Shown here one piece after another: positions 12,628 to 24,840 of a stretch of 64,000 nt of DNA. Source of the DNA: Lantana camara. Its lineage: Eukaryota > Streptophyta > Magnoliopsida > Lamiales > Verbenaceae. Both the position numbers and the translations under genes were made by a program. The stretch covers positions 14,392,501 through 14,456,500 of the forward strand of contig CM074865.1 of the NCBI GenBank assembly GCA_037501455.1. The letters are read 5' to 3'. The notes under the pieces were generated by a model. That model was not told where the DNA came from, did no database searches, and saw nothing but the letters and a program-made list of their open reading frames with translations. The first letter of the stretch is position 1, and every line of letters begins with the position of its first letter.

Positions 12628-14508
12628 GTTGCTGGGAGGTGGGCCCAGAACAGTAGCAGTCCAGGACCACATTTTAAAATTTTTAATATAAGACTAGCCG
12701 GATCTACTCAAGTATATACATGCAATTGATAATAAATTTTAAATCACTTAAGCAGATAAATATCTAACATGCAATTAACACTTAAGAGCACATAATTTAT
12801 CATGCTTAAAATAAAACAACTGTAAAATATTACCGTACTGCAAATGTGGCTATCTAACGGAATTTTTCCAGCTCCTTCCCCTTTCGTGAGACCGGCAGAG
12901 CTTCCCCTCAATCTCCCCGACTCGACCCTCGGAGTGTGGGCTCCACGAGTATTTCCCTAAATACTCGAGAAAATATTTTCTAGAAAAATTCATTTTTCTA
13001 GACTAGAAAATTTAAGTGGATTATATATTAATTATATAACCACCTAATTATATATTAATTAATCCTTTAATTAAGGATTAATTAAACTAAAAAAGGAAGG
13101 GAGCAATTCTTCAACCATGCAAGGCCGAAAATTTGCTGCCAATCTTGAATGAGAAATGAGGGAATGCATGACCCTATATATAGGCAAAAACTCAGGGGCA
13201 AAATGGTCATTTTAGGCATAAAATTGTGGGGCATTTTCGTCATTTGTACAAACGTGTACAAACCGCGTACCGGCCAGCCAATCGGATCACGCCACGTGGT
13301 AGCTCTCTCCGCCGCGGACACAACGCCGCCAACCACGCGCCGACACGTGGCCGCACGCGCCCCCACGCGCCTCCACAAGTCGGCCAAGTGGTTGGCGCGT
13401 GTGAAAACGCATAGCTTCCACCAGAGGTCGACACGTGTCCGAGTCTGGTCCTACCCGGACCGGACCCGGTTTGACCCTATCCGAATAGGATCAAATCCTA
13501 CTCGTTGACCCGATGAACCGACCTGCTGACCCTGCCCATTCCAGATCGCATCCGGACCGTTCGCGGCGCTGCGTCAGCGCCAACTGGGACCCAAGCCACG
13601 TCAGCTGCCACGTCATCCCGATGTCACGTCATATTTTTTTATTTTTATTTTTTTTCGATGAAAATTTTATTTTCTCCAAAATAAAATTTCGGGTATTTCC
13701 AACTCTTTGGAACTTGATTTATTTTCTTAAAATAAATCCCTTGGATTATTTTCAAACACTTTGAAAATTTATTTCTCTTTCTTCTTTTAATATTTTCTCT
13801 TTGGGTTTTTCAATTTGGGGCTTGCAGAGGGACCTGCAGGACTAATTAATTTTAGCTCCAAACGGATTAATATATTATCATCCTATGATAATAATTAATT
13901 ACCGTTTAACAATATTTAATTCCACTAAATAAACATTGTTGCGCTCTAAAATTAATTAAATTATTCATGAATTTCTCGATCTAGAATAATTTCGCATTTT
14001 ACTCCTCCGTGTAGATATCCATGAAAAATAAATTACAACTACTATCATTTATTTTTCATCTCCAATTTGAAATTTATTGATTTCCCTTAAGTTCAAATTC
14101 TCTGTATGTGAAACACATTCAACATACAACTTCGGTGACGTATCACGCGAAGTGCTTTGGCCAAAGTCTTAATTCGAACTTTTACAAATCTATTTCAAGG
14201 ATATCTCTTACCTTCCAGCAAGGCCACAGATTCCTCGATCAATATAACTCTTTAGCGCATTTCATGTAATCACCGAACATACAAAGTATTTTGGCCACCC
14301 GTTACCGAGACCTCACTTCGAGTATGTTACAGTGACTAACACTAAATGCCTAAAGCCGAAACATTATCAGGATTAAGAGTACAATGCTTCCTGAGATTTT
14401 ATTCATTTTAGATAGCAGTATAAAATGAATAATCTCAGTGGTCCAGTTCGATGTTTCCAATCCTATTGAAAATCATCAACGTGTTATAATTGGAATCACC
14501 ATTCCCTA

Positions 14509-15538
14509 TGTAGCACCCGAGCGCAAGGTACCACATCCCCCGCACCGAGACCCGACCCGAATATGAAATGGACGATCCATACCCGAGCTAAATCACGGCG
14601 AACGGGGACATACATACACTCTATGCTATGCGGGACTAACCCTTGAACCATAAAATCAGAATAAACATTAAAGCGGAAGCAATAAACGAACATACATCAT
14701 ATATACATGCAATGAGCATCACATCTCCAAAAGTAAGTCATATACATTACTAATTGCCGTCACGGCTCAAAACAAGTACGCTCCATAACAACATTCATAT
14801 ACAATGATCAAAAGAGCAATATGCAAGTGTAAGACCAATATACAAAGGCTGGAAATGAAAGCAAGACCTATGACTCGAATTCCCGCCTAGCTCCCTTGAC
14901 ACCTGCACGACACAACTGAAAGCCAAACGGGTTCAGTCCAAAAGGGACTGGTGGGTATAAAAACAGGGCATAAATATAATATACGACGGTATTTATCAAT
15001 CACATGCAAGCTATAATCCCAAGTGAGGTTTTTAAAGAATTTCCCAAGTGGGTGAATAGAAATCATCAAAAGGGATTATAACGATTCATTAACATTAGGT
15101 CATTATGGCCCGGCGAGTGGGCGTGCATTATCTCCAACCAACACCTTGTGTAATACATTAACATTCATTAACATTCATTCATTCATTCTTTTCATGCATA
15201 TCATTCTTTCGTGCGCATTCAATACATTTACACCTTCTTCCTCCGGGTTGGAGGGGGATTTGCAAGGCCCATCCACCCATTCATTGACCAAAAGGGGAAC
15301 ATGACTCCCCAAATGGCACTCAGCGTCCATTCCTCGCTAACTCCTAACGAGGTCCGGTTACGCCGTTCATTAGTGGGACTAGTGTGAGGGATCGCCGTCA
15401 GCCCTTGCCTCCTCGGATCACCACTCACACCAAGTCCCTGGGCCCCATTCATTGTGAACATTTATTCATTCTCGCCAAAACATTTGGTGGGTTCATGAAA
15501 GAAAGGCTTTACTTGAAAACATTTACTCTTGAAAACGA

Positions 15539-15597
<59 letters not shown>

Positions 15598-18315
15598 TTT
15601 TTGGCCGAAAGCTTTTCACATTGAGGGTATATAGGGTCATTTATCTAATTAGAAGAGAAACCCACCTTAAACCACAAAGAGGAGAACACAAGAGCCTCTC
15701 GGATCGGCCTCGTCTCCAACGGAATCAAAATCTGTGCAAGAAAGGTGAAGTGAGACTCATAATGACCAAATAGGACACTCGGCAATGTAATGATCATGAT
15801 ATGAATGAAGAGAATATGCTATAATGTAATGAACACGTTCATGTGCACTATTAAAGTCTTAAAGACATATAAACATTCAATTCATTCATTCAATGAAACA
15901 TTCGTATTCAAACAAGTTCATATCCTTCACATTTCACGTTTTCAATCAGTTCAATTCAAGAAATTCAAAGCACAAGATCCAACATTTAGGCAAATAAGAG
16001 CATTGAAGTAAATTAAGTTTAACACACATTCAAACGTATTCAACCTTTCAAAAAACTCTACTACATACATCATATTACATAATGTAACATATTTCCAAAG
16101 TTTGAAAACAAGAAGAAATCATATGATAAGTGAAATAGGTTACGAAAATCATAAACGCCACAAAACGCACATAAACGGCATTCATCAAAAGCATGCCTAA
16201 ATCTCACCCAAAGGTTAAGAAATTAAACCACAATACTCCCAACACATAGTAAAACAAGTTCATATTTCATCACAAATGAAGATAAAGGCATTAAAGAGGT
16301 GAAACAATCAAAAACCGAAAAGGAAAAGACAAGAAATGCGCAGGGGGAGAGACACGCCCGTTTCCCTCAACTTAAGTATACTGAGACACGGGGGTGTCTC
16401 AGTACAGACAGGCAAAAAGGGTGTGACACGGGGGTGTCACACAATACAAGGCAAATGAGACACGGGGGTGTCTCGGTACAACCCAAAAATGAAAACAAGG
16501 TTTTACCGACAAAACAAGCCTTCTACAAAATCAGTCCAAAAGCATACCAAATCAACTCCAAATCTTATGAAACTTAATATACAACATATTTAGCATGTTA
16601 GGAGCATATTTCATTTAGAGTGCAAAGTCCAAATCACACGTTAAGAGCACCGAAACCATGCATCAAGTCTGGGGGGTCCAAAACCGCACATATGAATCCG
16701 ATTGGTTCAATCATGCCATGATCAAGTAATTAGGGGCTGAATTTGGATCTAAAACCTTGGGGAATGAATACTAACATGATAAGCAACTAATATACTCCAT
16801 GTATATGCAAATTCACACGAATTGGAGCACATTAGGATGACCAACGAACCACAAAATGCAACAGCAACAGGTCTGTCATGGATTATGCATAAAAACAGGT
16901 CATGTATTTCGGTTTTGGGGCTTAAAATGGATCCAAAGGCTTGTAATATGAATCCTAACATATAAAAAATGAGTGTAAATCATCTTCATGCAAATTCACA
17001 TGCAAAGAAGGCCATTTGATCAAGCAACAAGGCATAATTCCACACAGCAGTCCCGAAACAGGGGAGGCAGTTTTGATCATCAAGTTTGGGGCCCTAAATC
17101 ACATAATTTCATCAAAGGGTCTAAAGATAAAATCATCCTAACATCATATACTATCAGTTAGGAAACAAATAGGCCAAGAAACAAGCTCATCTCATCATGT
17201 ATAAGCAAGGAAATCAGCTACACAACTAGATAAGTTATTAGAGCAAAAATCCCCAAAATTTCATATCAAGCTCATAACTCCAACCCTAACCAAAACTGAT
17301 CCAAAATCAGAAATAAATGGATGAAATCATGTATAAAAGAGTAGAGGATACATAAATATTCATACCTTGAAGATTTGGTGAAGAAAGGAAGTGATTTGAG
17401 CTCAAAATCACAAAGGTAGCTAAGGTTCTTCCTCTTCTCTTCTCTCCCTCTCTCTCGATTTGTTGCAGCAGAAAATGAGGGGGTTTGGCTGACCAAAAGG
17501 GGGAAAAAAGGCTTAACTCTAGCACAATAGTCATGGTTAAAGTATGGTTAGGTTAGAGAGGTGTTAAGGGGTCCCACCATGAAGACTAGTCAACAAAAAG
17601 GGTTTTCTTGCACGAGTTGCTTGTTACGGTTGGATTTCGGAGGTCTTAATGATCTCAAAAAGGTATGAGGCTTGTTCCATTGTCTCCGAATCGTCGATAT
17701 GAAGGCAACGGAGGTGACGGAATTCAAATCCGAATCCCCGAGCTCAAGATATCAATTACGGAACCAAGGGTGCGCTAATTGCTCGTTAGCCCCCGACTTG
17801 GATTCCAAAATTAAAATAAATCCGAAACACATGCAATTGAATCCGAAATTACGAAACGAGCATATATTCATATACAAGACACGTATAAGTCCAACATATT
17901 AAATTTGCACGAAATTTCGGTATCAATTTAAATAGAAACGAAGCACGTAGATGTCACTCCTACGCAATGTAACAATAAAATTCATAATATTTCCAAATTC
18001 AAATAAAATTAAGAATCCAATTAAAATATTTATTTAAATATATACGAAACACATATAATGGGAAATTACTGAAAATTACAATTAGTAATTAGGAAAAATG
18101 ATTAATTAAGAAACTAAATAATGTAAACGCGCAATTAAGGAGCACATAAGTTATTCACATAAATTCAAATTCAAATATTGCATATATCTCAATTAATCAC
18201 TTAATTAACAATTAAACAAAGAAATTTAATTATAGAAAACACTAAAAACCAATTAATTGCGCAACTTAGTAGACACATATGTCATTTTAAAATACTGAAA
18301 AGTTGGGGCGTTACA
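14509..18315 (-). mobile_element. 3.8-kb solo-LTR-like insertion
   Basis: The block begins TGTAGCACCC and ends GGGGCGTTACA on the plus strand; on the minus strand it starts TGTAACGCCCC and ends GGTGCTACA, so it has TG...CA ends. Flanks are CCCTA (14504-14508) and CCATA (18316-18320), a five-base duplication with one change. The empty site is visible in the other Copia B LTR near 7488-7497 (CCCTATGACG). No coding region or internal LTR pair was found. Its size and TGTAAC-type start resemble the very large LTRs of Del/Tekay chromoviruses, so it may be a solo LTR; that class call is inference. It contains a CT/TA microsatellite (15540-15595) and three hairpins (16382-16474). Confidence 0.72.
16382..16474. 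repeat. Three near-identical hairpins with matching stem changes
   Basis: Three palindromes with a GGGG loop lie within 93 bp: TGAGACAC/GTGTCTCA at 16382-16401, GTGTGACAC/GTGTCACAC at 16421-16442, and GAGACAC/GTGTCTC at 16457-16474. The middle stem differs from the others in a base pair on both arms, so pairing is kept. They lie inside the 3.8-kb insertion and could be RNA hairpins or recombination-derived repeats. Confidence 0.8.
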
Positions 18316-18772
18316 CCATATGACGAAAGACTAATCATCTTAAATAACCACGTTATAGTCTTGATAAGAACATATTCTTATCTTACCGACTAGAACTTTA
18401 ATGACATGTGATTTCGGCATTCAAAGTCTTTTCCTATGAAACCCATTTCATATGAGAATACCATCACACGTCATTAATTATTAATATGTGAAATACTCAC
18501 AACTCGCTGTAAATTCAGTTTAATTAATTCAACAAATTGAATTTTCAGGGCACTATTCCCAACAAGAAGTTTTGAAGATTCGAGCTTTACCAAGGAAAGG
18601 GGATCAAGCCGCGAGAAGAGCGTTCTTGGGTGGCTTGAAACGCTTCAAGAAAGATTATTGAAAAGTAAGTTTCTAATCTCTACGAATTTGGATACACGAT
18701 TGCGAGTCCAAGATCCTTTTGTTGGAAAATTTTTAAATTTTTGCTGCTTTCTGATTCCTGTTTTCCAACAAG

Positions 18773-18784
18773 TGGTATCAGAGC
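18773..18784 (+). other. Primer-binding site of Copia A
   Basis: TGGTATCAGAGC two bases after the 5' LTR, matching the 3' end of plant initiator-methionine tRNA. Confidence 0.93.
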
Positions 18785-20944
18785 CAACTCGTTAATCGTG
18801 TTTCTGATTCGTCTCCACTTTTTTGAATTTGGTAGAAATTCTTAGGCTTAGATGCGAATTAGGTATTCATGAGTTCTTTTAGAAAGCCTGAATTATGAAA
18901 CTGTAATTTTTCTTGAATTTCTGAAACTGTTTTCTTAAATTGTGTTTTTGAAAACCGTTTTGATTGAAATCTATTTAAATCGTATTTTTCTTATTTTTGG
19001 ATTGAACCGGGTTTTGGAGAAACCCAAAATACGAAATGGAACACGAAAAAGGACGAGCCTAGGCGCGTCCGCCTGCCCCTCCCGTAACCGCGCGGGAGGC
19101 CGCCCTAGGCGCGTCCGCCTGCCCCTCCCGCAACCGTGCAGGAACGTCTGCCCGGGGACGTGCGGGACTGCCCGCCCACACCGCGCGCGATGCGCACATG
19201 GGTACGCGCCTGGTGCGCGCGCCTAGCTTGCGTTGCTGCGCAGCGGGTGGGTGATCCCGCGTCATCCCGGGCCCGTATTTTCGTGTTTTCGTGTTTCGTG
19301 TTTTCGGTCCTTAAAATCCCGATTTAATTTTATTTTAATTTTGTCTTTTAAAATCAGTTTTGCTAAAATAAAATTATTTTAAAATTTCGATTAAATTGGG
19401 ATTTTTGAGAAACTAAGCGATTTAAAATTTGAAAGAATAAAATATTAATTTTCAGAAATTAATTGGAATTTTATTAGTTTATTATTTTTGCGGGTTTTAT
19501 AGAAAAGGCTCTTGAACAAGAATTGCATTTAGGTCGTGTTTTAAGCTATTAGAGCTTAAAGCGAGAATTTTAATTTATTAGTTAAATTTAAATTCTTGCA
19601 ATTTATGCATGTTAGGTGATCATGGGTTTAGACTTATGTACGGTTTTAATTTTTGCACATGGATCGTTTAAATTGGGGTTGGAGCCCTATAGTTGCGTTT
19701 TTTTAATTGAGGTTGGAGCCTCACTTATGTGCGTACTGTTATGTGATTTATTATGTGGCTTTCCATATTACTGCTTTTGAGGCCGGGGTATGCCCCGTGT
19801 AATTGTCTAAGGCCAATATGAAGATTGTGCCTTATTACTTTATGTCTTTTTCTTTTTATTGTAATTTGAGAGTAGAGATAGGTGGTGAGGTTTTATTTTC
19901 ATTTTGGAGATAATGCACCCATGGAGTAAGATGGACCACATTCAAGTGACAAGTAGACCATAAGTGAAGACCCCTCAAAATGTTAGGGAGGGGAATCTCA
20001 ATTGAAAATGTAATAGAGACAGGGCTCGTATTTTGTTACAGCTTTCCCTTATGTGATTTAAACTGTTTATGTGGCATGTATTTTAGAACTTGTGATTGTG
20101 GAGTGGCTCTCACATATCACGCATAAGATAGGTAGAACTCATGATCATTACATGTTAGTATCATGCTAGGACATGTTATCTGCTAAGTGCTTGTGTGAAA
20201 TGCATTTAAGTTGTACTTGAATTAATCAAGACTAATAAAATTGGATAACGTATATGTTGGTGAGATCGAACCGGACAACTCTCCGGTTGATTCGAAAATT
20301 CCCATTAAATATTAAGCTAATTTCGAATAATAGGTATTTAATTCGAGATGCAAATTTTGAATTAAATTCCTAGCATTCCATCAATAGGTTTTAAGTTTAG
20401 TAAGTAAAGCTAGTTATTGTCCGCGAGTCGTGGGATAGCTAGAGGAGCTTATTAGTTCTTAGTTACCTAATTGATCATTTTAAATGATCAATATTTCGTG
20501 GTCAATTTTGGCAAGGGCGATGTCCGCAAGTCGTGGGTCGTTCGAACTAAGTTTTGATCATGATCTTATGATTGATGGGTCTAGCTTAACGCCTAAGTAA
20601 ATATGGATGTCGCACGAGTCGTGGGTCCATATTGAAAGGTAGGTGATGCAAAAATAATTACTAAGAGTTCTAAAGGTGTTAGAATTGGTAAGTTGTACCT
20701 ACCCAGGGTTTTTACTTAGAATGTCCGCGAGTCGTGGGTTCGAGGTGAAACGCTTAGGATCTTAGTACCCATTAGGAAACGTGTTCCTCTTAGATCTCTG
20801 GGAATTAGAGATCTTTGAAAAACAGTGGGAGCTACACTAGATTAAAGACCTTATCTTTTGTATATCGTTATAATTCAGCATGCTCACTAGTTCTCTGTTT
20901 TACCATTTAGGTCGTAGATTCTGTGATTCTCTACGTGTTTTGAA
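18785..20944 (+). other. Long leader of Copia A with internal repeats
   Basis: About 2.2 kb between the primer site and gag, with no convincing gene. Positions 19057-19145 are GC-rich and hold an imperfect tandem duplication (CTAGGCGCGTCCGCCTGCCC twice); open frames there on both strands look like composition artefacts. At 20417, 20521, 20609 and 20722 the motif TGTCCGCGAGTCGTGGG recurs with small changes, spaced roughly 90-115 bp apart. Confidence 0.7.
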
Positions 20945-21732
20945 ATGGCAACCAAAAACCATCTTGTATCGATCCTCGGGTCAAACAAGTTGACTGGTCC
21001 CAACTATTCTGATTGGCTGAGGAATCTAAAATCATTTTAGATTCTGAGAAGAGGGCGCCTAGTCCCGAAGGGGGTGCTCCCACTCGGGCCGAGCGGGACG
21101 CCATCCAGAAGTGGAAGGATGATAATCTCCAAGCCCGTTGCCTTATGTTGGCTAACATGTCTCCGGACTTGCAAAGGCAACCTGAGGCCATGGAATTTGC
21201 TTGGGAAATTTACGACCACTTAGAGCAACTTTACCGCCCTCATGAACGTGTTACAAGGTATAACACTTCAAAGGAATTGTTCCACTTGAGAATGAGGGAA
21301 GGTTCAAGTGTCCATGAATATGGACTCAAGTTTCTCGCCCTTACTGAGAAACTTGCTTCCATGGACATGCCACTAAAAGATAAGCTTTCAGTGGACTTGT
21401 TGCTAGCCTCGCTCCCACCATCATTCAACCCATTTGTCCTTAACTTCAATATGAATCATGCTGGTGCTACTGTAGGCGAGCTGATTAGTCAGCTTGTGAC
21501 TGCTGAAAGCACGATCAAGAAGGACAATAAGGTTCTGATGGTGAATGCTCCATCTTCCTCTTCTGGGCCTTCTAAAGGTAAGGGCAAGAAAGTCCAAAAG
21601 AAGAAGAAGAAAACCCTTAGGCCCACTGGTGGTGTTTCGAAGGGGAAGGCCCAAAAGAAGAAGCGTGATAAGAAAGAGGATGTTTGCTTCCATTGTGGCA
21701 AAGCGGGACATTGGAGGAGAAACTGCCCATAG
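20945..21732 (+). pseudogene. gag of Copia A, frameshifted
   Basis: A Copia Gag of the UBN2 type, the capsid protein. The ATG at 20945 opens MATKNHLVSILGSNKLTGPN and the typical YSDWLRNLK motif, then a one-base loss near 21027 ends that frame. The rest is open in another frame from 21013 to 21732. The capsid domain spans most of this, followed by a lysine-rich linker and one CCHC zinc knuckle (CFHCGKAGHWRRNC) at about 21685-21726. A TAG at 21730-21732 directly after the knuckle separates Gag from the protease in the same frame; related elements normally read through here as one polyprotein. One frameshift and one stop are the only lesions seen, so decay is moderate. Confidence 0.88.
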
Positions 21733-24700
21733 TACAAGGCTACTCTAAAGAAAGGTATGTTTCTCGTTGAAGTAAATCTTTCTATTAATTCTAGTTCTTG
21801 GGTACTTGATACCGGTTGTGGAGCTCATATCTGTAATGATGTACAAATGCTAAATGAAGTCCAACAACTCAGAGAAGGAGAATGTGTCTTGAAGATCGGC
21901 AATGGCTCAAATGTTGAAGCTCGAGCTTTAGGCACAATTAGATTAGATTTAGGTAGTTTTGAGTTAGTTTTAAACAAAGTCCTTTATGTACCGAGCATTA
22001 TTCGTAATATAATTTCAGTTCCAAGTTTAGATTGTGAAGGTTATGAAACTTATATTAAGAATGGTAAATACTTTATCAAACGGAACAACTCTTCCGTTCA
22101 CATCGGTACTCTAAATAATGGACTTTATCTAACTCAGAATATCAATATTATGAATATACAACGAGAAACTAAACGTAAGAGAGATGACAAAGTTTCAGCT
22201 CCCTTATGGCACGCTAGATTAGGACACATTTCCAAGAACAGAATTAGCAAGATAAATACTTTAGGATCATTCTCTGAAAATGATCTCAAAGAGTTGACTT
22301 CTTGCGAATCCTGTCTCAATGGAAAGATGTCCAAAATTCCTTTTAAAGGGACTGTGGAACATGCCACTAAGGCCTTGGATTTGATCCATTCTGATGTTTA
22401 TGGACCGCTTAATGTAAGCACTAGAAACAATCATCAGTATTTCATAACCTTTACTGATGACTTTAGTCGGTATGGTTATGTATACTTAATGAAGTATAAA
22501 TCTGAAGCTTTTGAGAAATTCCTAGAATTTCAAAAGGAGGTTGAGAACTAAACTGGTCACAAGATCAAAGCACTTCGATCTGATCGTTGAGGCGAGTATC
22601 ATAGTAAAGAATTCCTTAGTCATCTCAAAGATAATGAAATTATCTCTCAGTGGACACCTCCGGGAACTCCTCAACTCAATGGAGTTTCTGAGAGAAGGAA
22701 TCGAACTCTACTTGATATGGTTCGTTCCATGATGAGTTTCACTGACTTACCACCTTCTTTATGGGGTTATGCCCTAGAAAGTGCAGCAAAGATTTTGAAT
22801 CTAGTTCCCTCTAAGTTAGTCCCTAAAATGCCCTATGAAATGTGGCATGGTAAAATCCCTAATTATTCTTACTTAAGAGTTTGGGGTTGTCCTGCTTACG
22901 TGAAGAGGACAATGGGAGATAAGCTAGAATCTCGTTCTAACTTATGCTACTTTGTAGGTTATCCTAAGGAATCTATAGGATACTACTTCTATGATCAATC
23001 TGAGCAAAAGGTGTTTGTTTCCAGAAATGCTACTTTTCTTGAGGAACCGTTCCTTAAAGAAAAGAAAGGCAAGATCATAGAATTAGAGGAAGTACAAAGT
23101 GACCCCACGCCACTCACTGAAGAAACGTCCCCTTCTGATCAACAACAACCAATAACGAATTTCGATACACACGTAAATCCTCCTCTAAGGCGTTCTGAAC
23201 GCACCCGTAGACAGCCGGAGAGATGGTATGAATTGTTCCATGAGATCTCGCAAAAGGATAATGATCCTTTATCATATGAGGAGGCACTTTCAGATTCTGA
23301 GTCTGAACAGTGGATAGAAGCCATGAAATTCGAAATGGATTCCATGAACTCCAACCAAGTTTGGACCTTGGTAGATTTTCCTGATGGGGTCAAACCCATA
23401 GGTTGCAAATGGATCTTTAATAGAAAGCTTGGAGTTGATGGAAGCATCGCAGCCTACAAAGCAAGATTGGTTGCGAAAGGATTCACTCAAAGACCCGGCG
23501 TGGACTTTGATGAAACCTTTTCACCAATTGCGATGCAAAGTCTATTCGGATCATGCTTGCCATTGCAACATATTATGACTATGAGATATGGCAAATGGAT
23601 GTGAAAACTGTCTTTCTCAATGGTGATATTGATAAAGACATTTACATGGAGCAACCCATAGGTTTCACATTCAGTGGGAGTGAGCAAAAGGTTTGCAAAC
23701 TCCAAAGATCAATCTATGGATTGAAACAGGCTTCTAGGAATTGGAACATTCGATTTGATGAATCAGTCAAAGCGTTTGGATTCATTCAAATTTTGAATGA
23801 ATCATGTGTGTATAGAAAGGAATTGGAGACCTCAGTGCAATTCTTAGTACTTTATGTTGATGACATCCTTCTTATTGGGAATTCGAAGGATGACATGAAA
23901 GTGACTAAGTTATGGTTATCGAACCAATTCGAGATGAAAGATCTTGGTGATGCGTCCTATATCCTTGGAATTAAAATCTATCGAGATAGATCTAGAAGGT
24001 TAATAGGACTGTCATAGTCGATGTACATTGACAAAGTATTGAAGAGATTCAATATGGAGTCAGCAAAGGTTAAGAACCTTCCTATGAGTGTAGGAACATG
24101 TCTTTCTAAGAAGATGTGTCCTAAGACTAACCTTGAGAAGGAAAGAATGACTCATATACCTTATGCATCAACAATAGGTAGCATAATGTATGCAATGTTA
24201 TGTACTCGACTTAGTGTAACAAGTCGTTTCCAATCTGACCCTGGAGATGGTCACTAGGATGCCGTGAAGAATATTCTTAAGTACTTGAAAAGTACTAAAG
24301 ATTTATTCTTAGTTTACGGTGGTTAGAAAGATCTTACTATCGAAGGATACTGCGATGCAAGCTTTGCATCTGACTTAGATGATTTTAAGTCAATGTCAGG
24401 ATACATTTTCTGCCTAAACGGTGGAGCAGTGAGTTGGAAGAGTTCCAAGCAAACGACCACTGCAGATTCGACCACTGAGGCCGAATACTTAGCTGCAAAT
24501 GATGTAGCTAAGGAAGGTGTTTGGATTAGAAACTTCATTCAAGAGTTGAATGTTGTTCCTAGCATGAAAGACCCCATTACTGTGTTTTATGACAACACTG
24601 GGGCGGTTGCTCAAGCAATAGAACCAAGATCTCACCAACGGACCAAGCACATTATGAGGAAGTATCACCTAATCCGTGATATTATCAAAAGAGGAGATGT

Positions 24701-24818
24701 GCAAATTGAGAGGGTCACATCAGCAGAGAACGTGGCAGATCCACTTACTAATCCCCTTAGTCGAGAAGCTTTCCAAGGTCATCTTCAGAAGATGGGACTT
24801 AGAGTAGCTTTAGAATGA
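21733..24818 (+). pseudogene. pol of Copia A (protease-integrase-RT-RNase H), broken
   Basis: The Copia polyprotein order is clear. The aspartic protease has SSWVLDTGCGAHICND near 21790-21840. The integrase zinc region (WHARLGH...CESCLNGK) lies around 22207-22330. The integrase core has catalytic acidic residues in DLIHSDVYGPL, in LRSDR followed by a TGA, and the glutamate in LNGVSERRNRT. RT has WIFNRKLG and the LYVDDILLIGN active site near 23850. RNase H has [10 protein letters not shown] and [11 protein letters not shown] up to the stop at 24818. Lesions: TAA at 22549, TGA at 22588, a frameshift near 23545, and TAGs at 24015, 24255 and near 24325. Each enzyme is recognisable but none can be made from an uninterrupted frame. 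Confidence 0.92.
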
Positions 24819-24825
24819 CTTTGAC

Positions 24826-24840
24826 GGGCAAGTGGGAGAT
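24826..24840 (+). other. Polypurine tract of Copia A
   Basis: GGGCAAGTGGGAGAT immediately before the 3' LTR; plus-strand primer of reverse transcription. Confidence 0.9.

Larger units (their letters stand above)
5488..18564 (-). mobile_element. Copia B retrotransposon, minus strand
   Basis: Two long LTRs (5488-7687, and 12630-18564 with an insertion) share TGCTGG...CCCAACA termini on the plus strand and are flanked by a perfect AGAAG duplication. Orientation is minus: the purine tract, read on the minus strand as GGGCAAGTGGGAGAT, abuts the left LTR, and the tRNA primer-binding site abuts the right LTR. The internal 4.9 kb holds badly decayed gag-pol on the minus strand. Copia A and Copia B use the same purine tract and the same kind of primer site, but their LTR sequences differ. 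Confidence 0.92.
12630..18564 (-). repeat. 5' LTR of Copia B, interrupted
   Basis: This LTR copy aligns with 5488-7687 but is split by a 3.8-kb insertion at 14509-18315. It ends CCCAACA at 18564, followed by the AGAAG duplication and then Copia A LTR sequence. Confidence 0.9.
4469..18770 (+). repeat. Truncated 5' LTR of Copia A, split by Copia B
   Basis: Positions 4469-5487 align with 3' LTR sequence from about 25584 onward, including a long TA run near 4940-4976 (matched near 26058). After the Copia B insertion the LTR resumes at 18565 and ends TTTTCCAACA at 18770. Missing from the left copy is the part equivalent to 24841-25583. Confidence 0.88.

Noticed and set aside
18942..19327. Open frames rich in Ala, Arg and Pro in the Copia A leader
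   Set aside because: A GC-rich tandem duplication gives frames on both strands with no conserved motif.
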